Assembly: GCA_004558805.1 (NCBI GenBank)
Contig: SFDE01000011.1
Location: forward strand, 95,366-159,365
Length of the DNA: 64,000 nucleotides
Source: Faecalibacterium prausnitzii
GTDB taxonomy: Bacteria > Bacillota > Clostridia > Oscillospirales > Ruminococcaceae
Direction: 5' to 3'
A program made the position numbers and the translations under genes. The notes under the pieces were generated by a model. The model made no database searches and had not been told where the DNA came from. It saw nothing but the letters and a program-made list of their open reading frames with translations. Of this stretch, positions 57,506-64,000 are shown piece by piece (within the stretch, counting starts at the first letter, position 1; each line of letters starts with the position of its first letter).

Positions 57506-58699
57506 ATGGATCTAAATGGCAAGTGCGTCCTTCTGGGCGTAACCGGCGGTATTGCCGCCTATAAAATGGCAAACGTAGCAAGTGCGCTGCGGAAGCTGGG
57601 TGCCGATGTAGAGGTCATCATGACCCAAAACGCCACCCAGTTCATCACCCCTCTCACCTTCGAGACCCTCACCGGGCACAAGTGTATGGTGGACACCTTT
57701 GACCGGGACTTCAAGTTTGAGGTCACCCACATCTCCCTGGCAAAAAAGGCGGATGTAATCCTTGTTGCACCTGCCACCGCCAACGTCATCGCCAAAATGG
57801 CGCACGGCATTGCCGACGATATGCTCACCACCGTGGTGCTTGCCGCCGGCTGCCCCAAGCTGGTGTCTCCCGCCATGAACACCGGTATGCTGGAAAATCC
57901 CATCACACAGGACAACCTTGCCACTCTGGAGCGGTACGGCTTTACGGTGATCCCGTCCGAAAGCGGGGTCCTTGCCTGCAAGGATGTGGGCAGCGGTCGC
58001 CTGCCCAAGGAAGAGGTGCTGCTGGAGCACATCCTCCACACCATCGCCCGTCCCAAGGACCTTGCGGGGGTCCGGGTGGCGGTCACCGCCGGACCCACTC
58101 AGGAGGCGCTGGACCCGGTGCGGTACCTGACCAACCATTCCACCGGCAAGATGGGCTACGCCCTTGCCCGTGCCGCTGCCATGCGGGGAGCAGAGGTGAC
58201 CCTGATCCACGGTGCCACCGCCCTGCCGCCGGTGCAGTTTACCACCGATGTGCCGGTGACCACCGCCCAGCAGATGTACGAGGCTGTCACCAGCCGCTTT
58301 GAGGACACCGATGTGCTGATCATGGCAGCTGCCGTGGCGGATTACCGTCCCGCCACCGTGGCAGATAACAAGATCAAGAAAAAGGACGGGGATATGTCTA
58401 TTCCGCTGGAGCGGACCCCGGATATCCTGGGCACCATCGGACCCCAAAAGACCCACCAGTTCCTCTGCGGTTTTTCCATGGAGACCAAAGATCTTGTGGA
58501 AAACTCCGCCGCCAAGCTGACCCGGAAAAATCTGGACATGGTGGTCGCCAACAACCTCAAGGTCGCCGGAGCAGGCTTTGGGGTGGACACCAATGTGGTC
58601 ACCTTCATCACACCTGACGGCACCCGGGAGCTGCCTCTCATGAGCAAGGCGGACGTGGCAGATGCCATTCTGGACGAGATCCTGCGCCGCCGCGGATAA
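57506..58699 (+). CDS. coaBC: phosphopantothenoylcysteine synthetase/decarboxylase CoaBC
   Basis: A 397-residue bifunctional enzyme. The N-terminal CoaC flavoprotein has GVTGGIAAYK, active-site His in VTHISLAKKAD, PAMNTGM and the flap Cys in ACKDVGSGRLP. The CoaB part starts at VRVAVTAGPTQEALDPVRYLTNHSTGKMG and has MAAAVADYRP and KIKKKDG. I start at the ATG 57506 (AGGAGG ten bases upstream), since the frame before it spans the promoter. Confidence 0.96.
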   Translation: MDLNGKCVLLGVTGGIAAYKMANVASALRKLGADVEVIMTQNATQFITPLTFETLTGHKCMVDTFDRDFKFEVTHISLAKKADVILVAPATANVIAKMAHGIADDMLTTVVLAAGCPKLVSPAMNTGMLENPITQDNLATLERYGFTVIPSESGVLACKDVGSGRLPKEEVLLEHILHTIARPKDLAGVRVAVTAGPTQEALDPVRYLTNHSTGKMGYALARAAAMRGAEVTLIHGATALPPVQFTTDVPVTTAQQMYEAVTSRFEDTDVLIMAAAVADYRPATVADNKIKKKDGDMSIPLERTPDILGTIGPQKTHQFLCGFSMETKDLVENSAAKLTRKNLDMVVANNLKVAGAGFGVDTNVVTFITPDGTRELPLMSKADVADAILDEILRRRG

Positions 58700-58705
58700 C
58701 AACAA

Positions 58706-58744
58706 CGGGGCCGCTGCACCAGATAACGTGCAGCAGCCCCGTTT
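58706..58744. terminator. terminator between coaBC and the DegV gene
   Basis: 14-bp arms (58706-58719, 58728-58741, one bulge-free G.C-rich stem) then GTTTGT; serves convergent genes. Confidence 0.8.
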
Positions 58745-58745
58745 G

Positions 58746-59594
58746 TCATTTTTCCTTCCGGGCAAAAACGATGCCGATGGTACCGGGTCCGGAATAGCCG
58801 CCAATGGTGGTGCCGATGTCCGTCCGGTAGCACTCCTTAAAGGAGCCGTACTTCTTCACCCCTGCTTCCACCGCCTCCATACAGCCGGGCTTGGGCTGGC
58901 AGGCGGAGATAAACACCATGCCGTCCTCAATGTCCTGCCGGTCTGCCAGACGGTCGGTGATGTACTTGCCCACGCAGATGGGCAGGCTGCCCCGGTATTT
59001 TTTGACCACCTTCAGCTCCCCGTCGATGATCTCCAGCGCCGGTTTGATGCCCAGCAGGTTTGCCCCAAAGGCAAGCACGCCGGAGCAGCGCCCGCTCTTT
59101 GCCATAAAGTCCAGCCGGTCCAGCACAAAGCTCAGTTCCACCCGCTTGGCAAGGTTCTGCAGCCGCATCTGGATATTCCGGGGCGGCAGCCCCTCCGCCG
59201 CCCACTTGGCGGCACGGAGCACAAGGTAGCCCTGCCCGGTGCAGATGTTCTGGCTGTCCACCACGTAGACGTTTCCCAGCTCTTCTGCCGCCAGACAGGC
59301 GTTCTGGTAGCAGGACGAAAGTTTGCTGCTGACCGTGATATGGATCACTGCATCGTACTGCTCCGCAAAGGGGGCAAAAAACTCTGCATACTCCACCAGA
59401 TTTGCCGCTGCAGACTTGGGCGCAGCGCCACCGGCTCCCACAAATTCAAACACGTCCGCCGGATGGATGGTCACTCCGTCCAGATAGCTTTCCCCGCCCA
59501 TCAGGATGTGCATGGGCATCAGGGAGATGTCCCATTTTTCCAGCAGTTCCCCGGACAGGTCACAGGTGCTGTCCGCAGTGATCTTGATCTTCAC
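58746..59594 (-). CDS. DegV-family fatty-acid-binding protein
   Basis: A 282-residue DegV protein. ITADSTCDLSGELL, then VSSKLSSCYQNA and MAKSGRCSGVLAFGANLLGIKPALE are family text. The start codon is GTG at 59594 with AAAAGGAG seven bases upstream. It is a second, diverged paralogue of the protein at 33509-34411. Such proteins present fatty acids to FakA kinase in Firmicutes. Confidence 0.9.
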   Translation of the reverse strand: MKIKITADSTCDLSGELLEKWDISLMPMHILMGGESYLDGVTIHPADVFEFVGAGGAAPKSAAANLVEYAEFFAPFAEQYDAVIHITVSSKLSSCYQNACLAAEELGNVYVVDSQNICTGQGYLVLRAAKWAAEGLPPRNIQMRLQNLAKRVELSFVLDRLDFMAKSGRCSGVLAFGANLLGIKPALEIIDGELKVVKKYRGSLPICVGKYITDRLADRQDIEDGMVFISACQPKPGCMEAVEAGVKKYGSFKECYRTDIGTTIGGYSGPGTIGIVFARKEK

Positions 59595-59802
59595 AGCTTT
59601 TCTCCTTTTTTCTGGTTTTTTGTTATAGCTACCTTTCTATTGTACCACAAAAAGATTCAAATCTGTTAGGTAAATTCTTTTGTGAATTGTAAATCTTTTG
59701 TGAAAGCATTTCATCTTCCCTCTCCCCTCCGTTTTTTCTTGTACAGATATCACAAAATCACCAAAAGATTTATGGTTCTTTCCGAAAATTCGTCTTTACC
59801 TG

Positions 59803-59831
59803 TTTATTTTATCGGGCAAAAATTATATAAT
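59803..59831 (+). promoter_or_regulatory. promoter of murC
   Basis: TTTATT (59803-59808), 17 bases, TATAAT (59826-59831), in an AT-rich 300-base stretch with no gene (59595-59901). Confidence 0.6.
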
Positions 59832-59901
59832 AAGATGTATCCCAATTAAGAGAATGGAATCGGTCTGCTCTGCGGCCGTTATTTTTGGAGGTTGCCTTAC
59901 T

Positions 59902-61287
59902 ATGTTCATGTTCACCGACTACAACCAGCATCTGCTGGACAATGTAAAAAAGATCCACTTCATCGGCTGCGGCGGTTCCGGCATGTATCCGCTGATCCAG
60001 ATCCTTGCTGCCAAGGGCTACCAGATCTCCGGCAGCGATGTGCTGGACGGCAGCATCATCCGCTACGAGCGGGAGCTGGGGGTCAATGTCACTCTGGGGC
60101 ACAGCGCTGACAACGTAGTGGGTGCAGACATGGTAGTCTACTCCGCCGCCATCTCCAAGGACAATGTGGAACTGAATGCCGCCGCATCCTATGGCATCCC
60201 CACCATTGAGCGCAGTGTGCTGCTGGGCTATGTGAGCCGCCTGTACAAGCAGAGCATCTGCGTCTCTGGCACCCACGGCAAGACCACTACCACCTCCATG
60301 ATCACCACCGCGCTGGAACTGGCAGGCAAGGACCCCTCTGCTGTCATCGGCGGCAAGCTGCCCCTCATCAACGGCTACGGCAAAGCAGGCAAGGGTGACG
60401 ACATCGTCATTGAGGCGTGCGAGTTTGCCGAGACCTTCTTAAAGCTGACCCCCTACCTGTCGGTAGTGCTGAACATCGACAATGATCATCTGGACTACTA
60501 CGGCAGCATGGGCGAGCTGAAGTTTGCCTTCAAGCGGTTTGCCCTCATGACCCAGTTCATGATCTTTGCCAACGTGGACGACAAGAACACCATGGACGTC
60601 ATGTACACGCTGGACCGTCGGGTGCGTACCTTTGGCATCACCAACAGCGGCGACTATCAGGCTGTCAACATCAACGAATACAAGCCCGGCTTCTTTGAGT
60701 TTGACCTGAAGGAGTGGGACAAACCCACCACCAGCCGCATCCGCCTGTCGGTGCCCGGTCGCCACAACATCTATAACGCCCTTGCCATGTGCGCCGTCTG
60801 CCGCTTTGTGGGTCTCACCACCGAGCAGTGCGCCCAGGCGGCACTGAGCTTTAAGGGTGCCGGTCGCCGCTTTGAGGTCTACGGCGAGTGCAACGGGGCG
60901 CTGGTCATCGACGACTACGCCCACCATCCCACCGAGCTCCGTGCTACCCTGACTACCGCCAAGGAGATGGGCTACAAGCGTCTCATCGCCGTCCACCAGC
61001 CGTTTACATACAGCCGCACCAAAATGCTGTTCAACGACTTTGTGGACGTGCTGAAGATCCCCGATATCACGGTGCTGACCCCCATCATGGGCAGCCGTGA
61101 GCCCAACGACCCCACCATCACCAGTGCAAAGCTGGCAGCACAGATCCCCGGTTCTGTGCTGGTGAACAGCCTGGAAGAGGCAGCCGACTGGGTCAAGAAG
61201 AATGCCCAGCCCGGCGACCTGGTGATCACACTGGGCTGCGGCGACGTCTACAAGGCAAGCCGCATGATGGTGGCAGATAACCAGTGA
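59902..61287 (+). CDS. murC: UDP-N-acetylmuramate-L-alanine ligase
   Basis: A 461-residue Mur ligase adding L-Ala to UDP-MurNAc. The N-terminal IHFIGCGGSGMYPLIQIL binds the UDP part, GTHGKTTTTSMIT is the ATP loop, and DDYAHHPTE is the MurC signature. I start at the ATG 59902 with GGAGG ten bases upstream. It stands alone rather than in a cell-wall cluster. Ends in a strong terminator. Confidence 0.95.
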   Translation: MFMFTDYNQHLLDNVKKIHFIGCGGSGMYPLIQILAAKGYQISGSDVLDGSIIRYERELGVNVTLGHSADNVVGADMVVYSAAISKDNVELNAAASYGIPTIERSVLLGYVSRLYKQSICVSGTHGKTTTTSMITTALELAGKDPSAVIGGKLPLINGYGKAGKGDDIVIEACEFAETFLKLTPYLSVVLNIDNDHLDYYGSMGELKFAFKRFALMTQFMIFANVDDKNTMDVMYTLDRRVRTFGITNSGDYQAVNINEYKPGFFEFDLKEWDKPTTSRIRLSVPGRHNIYNALAMCAVCRFVGLTTEQCAQAALSFKGAGRRFEVYGECNGALVIDDYAHHPTELRATLTTAKEMGYKRLIAVHQPFTYSRTKMLFNDFVDVLKIPDITVLTPIMGSREPNDPTITSAKLAAQIPGSVLVNSLEEAADWVKKNAQPGDLVITLGCGDVYKASRMMVADNQ

Positions 61288-61306
61288 TCCTTCCCCTATA
61301 ACGCAG

Positions 61307-61338
61307 AACAGGAGCGGCAGATGCCGCTCCTGTTTTTA
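61307..61338 (+). terminator. terminator of murC
   Basis: 12-bp arms (61307-61318, 61323-61334) and TTTTTATTTT. The T run contains the stop codon of the convergent kinase gene. Confidence 0.92.
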
Positions 61339-62277
61339 TTTTCTGGTCCGGTATTTCAGCGGAGTCTGCACCTGGGCACGGATCTTTCCCAGATAGGTCC
61401 GGGTCTGCTCCGCCCCCTGCAGGATCGCCTCCACCTGCTCCTTCTGTTCCGGGGTCAGCCGATCCTCCGCCAGCAGCTCTGCATTGCCTTCGATGATGGT
61501 CAGGGGGGTTTTCAGCTTGTGGGACAGCTGGATGATCTGCTCCCGCTGCCGCTGTTCCATCGCCCACTGCTTCTGTAAGCTGCCGGTCAGTGCATCCCCC
61601 ATGGTCTGCAATGCCTGCAAAGCGCTCTCGTACTCCCGCACCTTCGCACCGGAAAACACCGCGTTGTCCAGATCCTTCTGCGCCACCGCCTGCGCTGCGG
61701 CGGTCAGCTTTTCGGTCTCCCGGGTCAGAAAGCGCCCGGTTCTATGGGTGCTCCACACCACCGCCCCCACCAGCAGCAGAATGCCCAGAATGCAGTGCAC
61801 GGTCTGGATATCCGGCAGCACACCCCGCAGTGCAGGGTCGGCGTAGGGCACGGCATAGTCAAATTGCAGCAGGCAAACCGTTCCGTCCTGCAATTTCGAC
61901 GTCATATAATACTGCGTGTAGCCAAAATGCCAGCGGGTTTTCCCCCGTCGGTTCTCCATTGCCCGCTGCAAGTGCCCGGCATCCATGTTGGTGGCCAGCA
62001 CCTCGCTGCTGTCCGGCGCGGCAAACAGGGCGTACCGGCACAAGGAGTCCAGCTGCGTCTCGTCAAAGGTGGCGGCGGTCATGCCCGGCAAAACATCCTG
62101 TGCGGCCTTCTGACAGGTCTGTGCAGCTTGATTCGCGGGCAGAAACAGCCCGCTGTTCTGGATCCATAACAGCAGCACCAACAGCCACCCCACCGCGACC
62201 AGCAGGCAGGCCAGCGCCGTGCGCACCAGATATTGCAGCAGCACGCTGCGCAGAGAAATCAGTCTTCGCTTTTCCAT
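61336..62277 (-). CDS. sensor histidine kinase lacking the ATP-binding domain
   Basis: A 313-residue protein: helix 1 (about 16-40), an outer sensing domain, helix 2 (about 163-182), a linker, and a HisKA dimerisation box QLSHKLKTPLTIIEGNAELL with His at about 253. Only about 60 residues follow, ending at a TAA in the T run of the murC terminator, so the whole HATPase_c domain is missing. The residue after the His is Lys where HisKA kinases have Glu or Asp. It overlaps the end of the response-regulator gene by 19 bases, the normal pair arrangement. Autophosphorylation is unlikely; a phosphatase or sensing role, or decay, is possible. Confidence 0.85.
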   Translation of the reverse strand: MEKRRLISLRSVLLQYLVRTALACLLVAVGWLLVLLLWIQNSGLFLPANQAAQTCQKAAQDVLPGMTAATFDETQLDSLCRYALFAAPDSSEVLATNMDAGHLQRAMENRRGKTRWHFGYTQYYMTSKLQDGTVCLLQFDYAVPYADPALRGVLPDIQTVHCILGILLLVGAVVWSTHRTGRFLTRETEKLTAAAQAVAQKDLDNAVFSGAKVREYESALQALQTMGDALTGSLQKQWAMEQRQREQIIQLSHKLKTPLTIIEGNAELLAEDRLTPEQKEQVEAILQGAEQTRTYLGKIRAQVQTPLKYRTRK

Positions 62278-62939
62278 CGGTATCCCACGCCCCACACGGT
62301 CCGCAGCAGCTTTTCCGGTTCCGGCACTCCCGCCGCCCGGAGCTTGGTGCGGATGTTCTTGACGTGTTGGGTGATCGCCGTATCGTCCCCGGTGCCATCC
62401 ACCCCGAACACCGCCTCATAGATCTGTTCCTTGGTAAAGGTCTGCCCTGCATGAAGGGCGAGATGCTCGCAGATGGCATACTCCGACCGGGTCAGGGACA
62501 GCGCCGTCTCCCCCACTGCAGCAGACCTTCCGGAAAGGTCGAACCGGACCCCGCCCCGCACCATGCAGTGCACCGGGGCACGGCTTTGCCTGCGGAGATG
62601 CGCTGCCACCCGCGCCCGCAGCTCTGCCACCCGGAAGGGCTTGGACAAAAAGTCGTCTGCCCCGATGCCCAGCCCTTCCAGCACAGCGGCCTCATCAGTG
62701 CGGGCGCTCAGAAACAGGATGGGCACTTCGGTCAGGCTGCGGATGCGCCGACAGACCGCAAAGCCGTCCTCCCCGGGCATCATCACGTCCAGCAGGATGC
62801 AGTCTGCCCAGCGGCAGAGCGCCTCGGTCAGCGCCCCGCCTGTCTGCCGCATTTCTACCCGGTGGCCGTCTCGCTCCAAAGTGGCGCGGATCAGCTTGCA
62901 GAGCTCTAAATTGTCATCCACTGCCAGAATGTTTGCCAA
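62259..62939 (-). CDS. OmpR-family response regulator
   Basis: A 226-residue regulator with receiver domain (1-115; acidic pair AVDDN, phospho-Asp in ILLDVMMPGEDG, conserved Ser and Lys in FLSAR and LSKPF) and a C-terminal winged helix (FDLSGRSAAV through GVGYRWKSED). All key residues are intact, unlike the kinase that follows it. It has no clear SD before the ATG (ATTTTTTGGCAAAC), being five bases after the next gene's region; co-expression from upstream is uncertain. Confidence 0.93.
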   Translation of the reverse strand: MANILAVDDNLELCKLIRATLERDGHRVEMRQTGGALTEALCRWADCILLDVMMPGEDGFAVCRRIRSLTEVPILFLSARTDEAAVLEGLGIGADDFLSKPFRVAELRARVAAHLRRQSRAPVHCMVRGGVRFDLSGRSAAVGETALSLTRSEYAICEHLALHAGQTFTKEQIYEAVFGVDGTGDDTAITQHVKNIRTKLRAAGVPEPEKLLRTVWGVGYRWKSED

Positions 62940-62943
62940 AAAA

Positions 62944-63807
62944 TCACCTCAACACGTTATAAACAAAGCAGGATGCCCCATACAGCAGATACACATGGGC
63001 GGGGTAGAACCAGTAGAACAGCCGCTTGTGTCCGCTGCCACGCTGCCCGTTGTACAGCAGCATCAGCAGCACTGCCGCTACGCCGAACCACTCGTAGTAG
63101 TCGGTGAACATCTGGGTCCAGACAAAGCCCGGCTGCCGGCACGCCATAAGATACACCAGCACAAAATCACACAGGAAAATCACCAGTGCCCATACTGTCA
63201 GCTGCACTTTGCGCCGTCCGCGCAATGCATACAGCAGCACACCGCCCAGCAAAAAACTCCATCCGCCATCCGTGATGGCCGTCCACATGGGCAGCGGGCT
63301 GGTAATAAGAAACGCCACCACTGCAGAGGCAACAGGCATATCCTGTACCTGCGGAAAAGCACTGAGGAAAAGCACCACCACAAAGGGAAAGCACACCACC
63401 CCGGCAATTGCCCCTGCACCTTTGAACCATTTCTTCTCCCGCAGCCAGTCCATGCCCTGCCAGAGGATGCACAGCAGCACAAGATCCTGAAAAATAGCGT
63501 TGAGCGGATAAAAACCATCTCCCCGCCGGAACGCTCCTGCGTACATCATAAAGAATTCCACTGCCGCCATGGCAGCACCGATGCCCCAGATGCGGAAGAA
63601 ATACCGCCTGCGGTCGTGGGTGTGGGCAAAACCCTCCACGGTGCAGAACAGAAACAGCGGTGCGCTGAGCCGCCCTAGCATACTGAACAGGGTGGGGACC
63701 CACCCTGTGAACTCAAAGAAATAGTGGATGTGGTCCAGCACCATCAGCACCAGGGCAATGGTCTTGAGCTGGGTACCGTCTAGCCCCTTTTTCGTCAATT
63801 TGTCCAT
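62944..63807 (-). CDS. TraX-family membrane protein
   Basis: A 287-residue protein with about eight helices. LDGTQLKTIALVLMVLDHIHYFF is the TraX start (K-x-I-A...M-x-x-D-H), and LGRLSAPLFLFCTVEGFAHTHDRRRYFFR follows as usual. F-plasmid TraX acetylates pilin; chromosomal Firmicute members have no settled role. I start at the ATG 63807 (AAAGGAG upstream), 34 codons inside the open frame. It ends four bases before the response-regulator start, so the three genes may be one unit. Confidence 0.88.
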   Translation of the reverse strand: MDKLTKKGLDGTQLKTIALVLMVLDHIHYFFEFTGWVPTLFSMLGRLSAPLFLFCTVEGFAHTHDRRRYFFRIWGIGAAMAAVEFFMMYAGAFRRGDGFYPLNAIFQDLVLLCILWQGMDWLREKKWFKGAGAIAGVVCFPFVVVLFLSAFPQVQDMPVASAVVAFLITSPLPMWTAITDGGWSFLLGGVLLYALRGRRKVQLTVWALVIFLCDFVLVYLMACRQPGFVWTQMFTDYYEWFGVAAVLLMLLYNGQRGSGHKRLFYWFYPAHVYLLYGASCFVYNVLR

Positions 63808-63905
63808 ACAGACTCTCCTTTCCTTGTGCATCCAGTGTAACAGGAAAATCTGTAGAAAGTATAAGGTTCTGCCTTTTATGATACTATTTTCTGCGTCAAA
63901 ACGCA

Positions 63906-63937
63906 ACAAAAAAGCCCTGAGATTTCTCTCAGAGCTT
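63906..63937 (-). terminator. terminator of the rRNA operon
   Basis: Minus strand AAGCTCTGAGA / TCTCAGGGCTT with GAAA loop, then TTTTTTG, just after 5S rRNA. Confidence 0.88.
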
Positions 63938-63947
63938 TCTGTTCAAG

Positions 63948-64000
63948 TCGGCGACTACCTATTTTCACAAGCCGTTTCCAGCTAACTATCTTCGGCACAA
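63948..64000 (-). rRNA. rrf: 5S rRNA, 3' part (gene cut by window edge)
   Basis: The minus strand reads GCCGAAGATAGTTAGC, then GTGAAAATAGGTAGTCGCC, matching the 3' half of bacterial 5S rRNA (GCCGATGGTAGT...GAGAGTAGG...CGCC). The 5' half lies beyond the window, so a ribosomal operon on the minus strand probably ends here. Confidence 0.88.

Overview
The window reads as a gut Clostridia chromosome of the Faecalibacterium / Oscillospiraceae type. Coding DNA is GC-rich and gene content is that of a strict anaerobic fermenter: pyruvate formate-lyase with its activase, a complete six-gene Rnf complex, a LIV-type amino-acid ABC transporter, AMP-forming-type asparagine synthetase AsnA and a T-box-controlled cysS. 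The genus is an inference from this combination; no 16S sequence is visible. The right edge cuts a 5S rRNA gene on the minus strand.

Layout. 1-2034: envelope-stress type operon on the minus strand (ECF sigma, zinc-finger anti-sigma, two membrane proteins). 2222-3184: birA. 3240-7722: a compact stand-alone adenylation enzyme / carrier protein / condensation enzyme triad on the minus strand, divergent from a membrane acyltransferase. 7785-11436: glycosyltransferase and UPF0104-type membrane protein genes. 11514-12550: an AT-rich regulator / zinc-ribbon membrane protein pair. 12608-12858: a strongly structured, apparently non-coding RNA unit. 13239-18084: pflB-pflA, then a cysteine T-box and cysS. 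18233-19852: enolase followed by two 26-27 residue hydrophobic peptides. 20086-28616: MATE exporter, livJHMGF, asnA and a lipoprotein. 28742-38218: CorC-type CBS protein, clpB with a CIRCE operator, DegV, purA, DUF896, queH and an MFS carrier. 38939-44003: rnfCDGEAB. 44323-54415: small secreted or membrane proteins, including four related CAP-like lipoproteins in two clusters that flank a glycan export block (glycosyltransferase, ABC ATPase and permease, rmlC), a D,D-carboxypeptidase and dipicolinate synthase dpaAB. 54668-58699: an ECF S component, an oxidoreductase, coaX and coaBC (pantothenate to CoA). 58746-63807: DegV, murC, a response regulator with a truncated sensor kinase, and a TraX-type protein. 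63948-64000: 5S rRNA end.

How it works together. pflBA makes acetyl-CoA and formate from pyruvate; the Rnf complex couples ferredoxin oxidation to NAD reduction and an ion gradient; coaX/coaBC and the ECF component supply CoA. The glycan, carboxypeptidase, murC and sigma/anti-sigma genes concern the envelope.

The least explained items are: the adenylation-carrier-condensation triad, the 251-nt RNA with a pyrimidine-rich anti-Shine-Dalgarno segment, the twin peptides after eno, a family of six two-hairpin intergenic repeats whose arms vary but stay complementary, the four promoter-sharing CAP-like lipoproteins, and a histidine kinase that has lost its ATP-binding domain.
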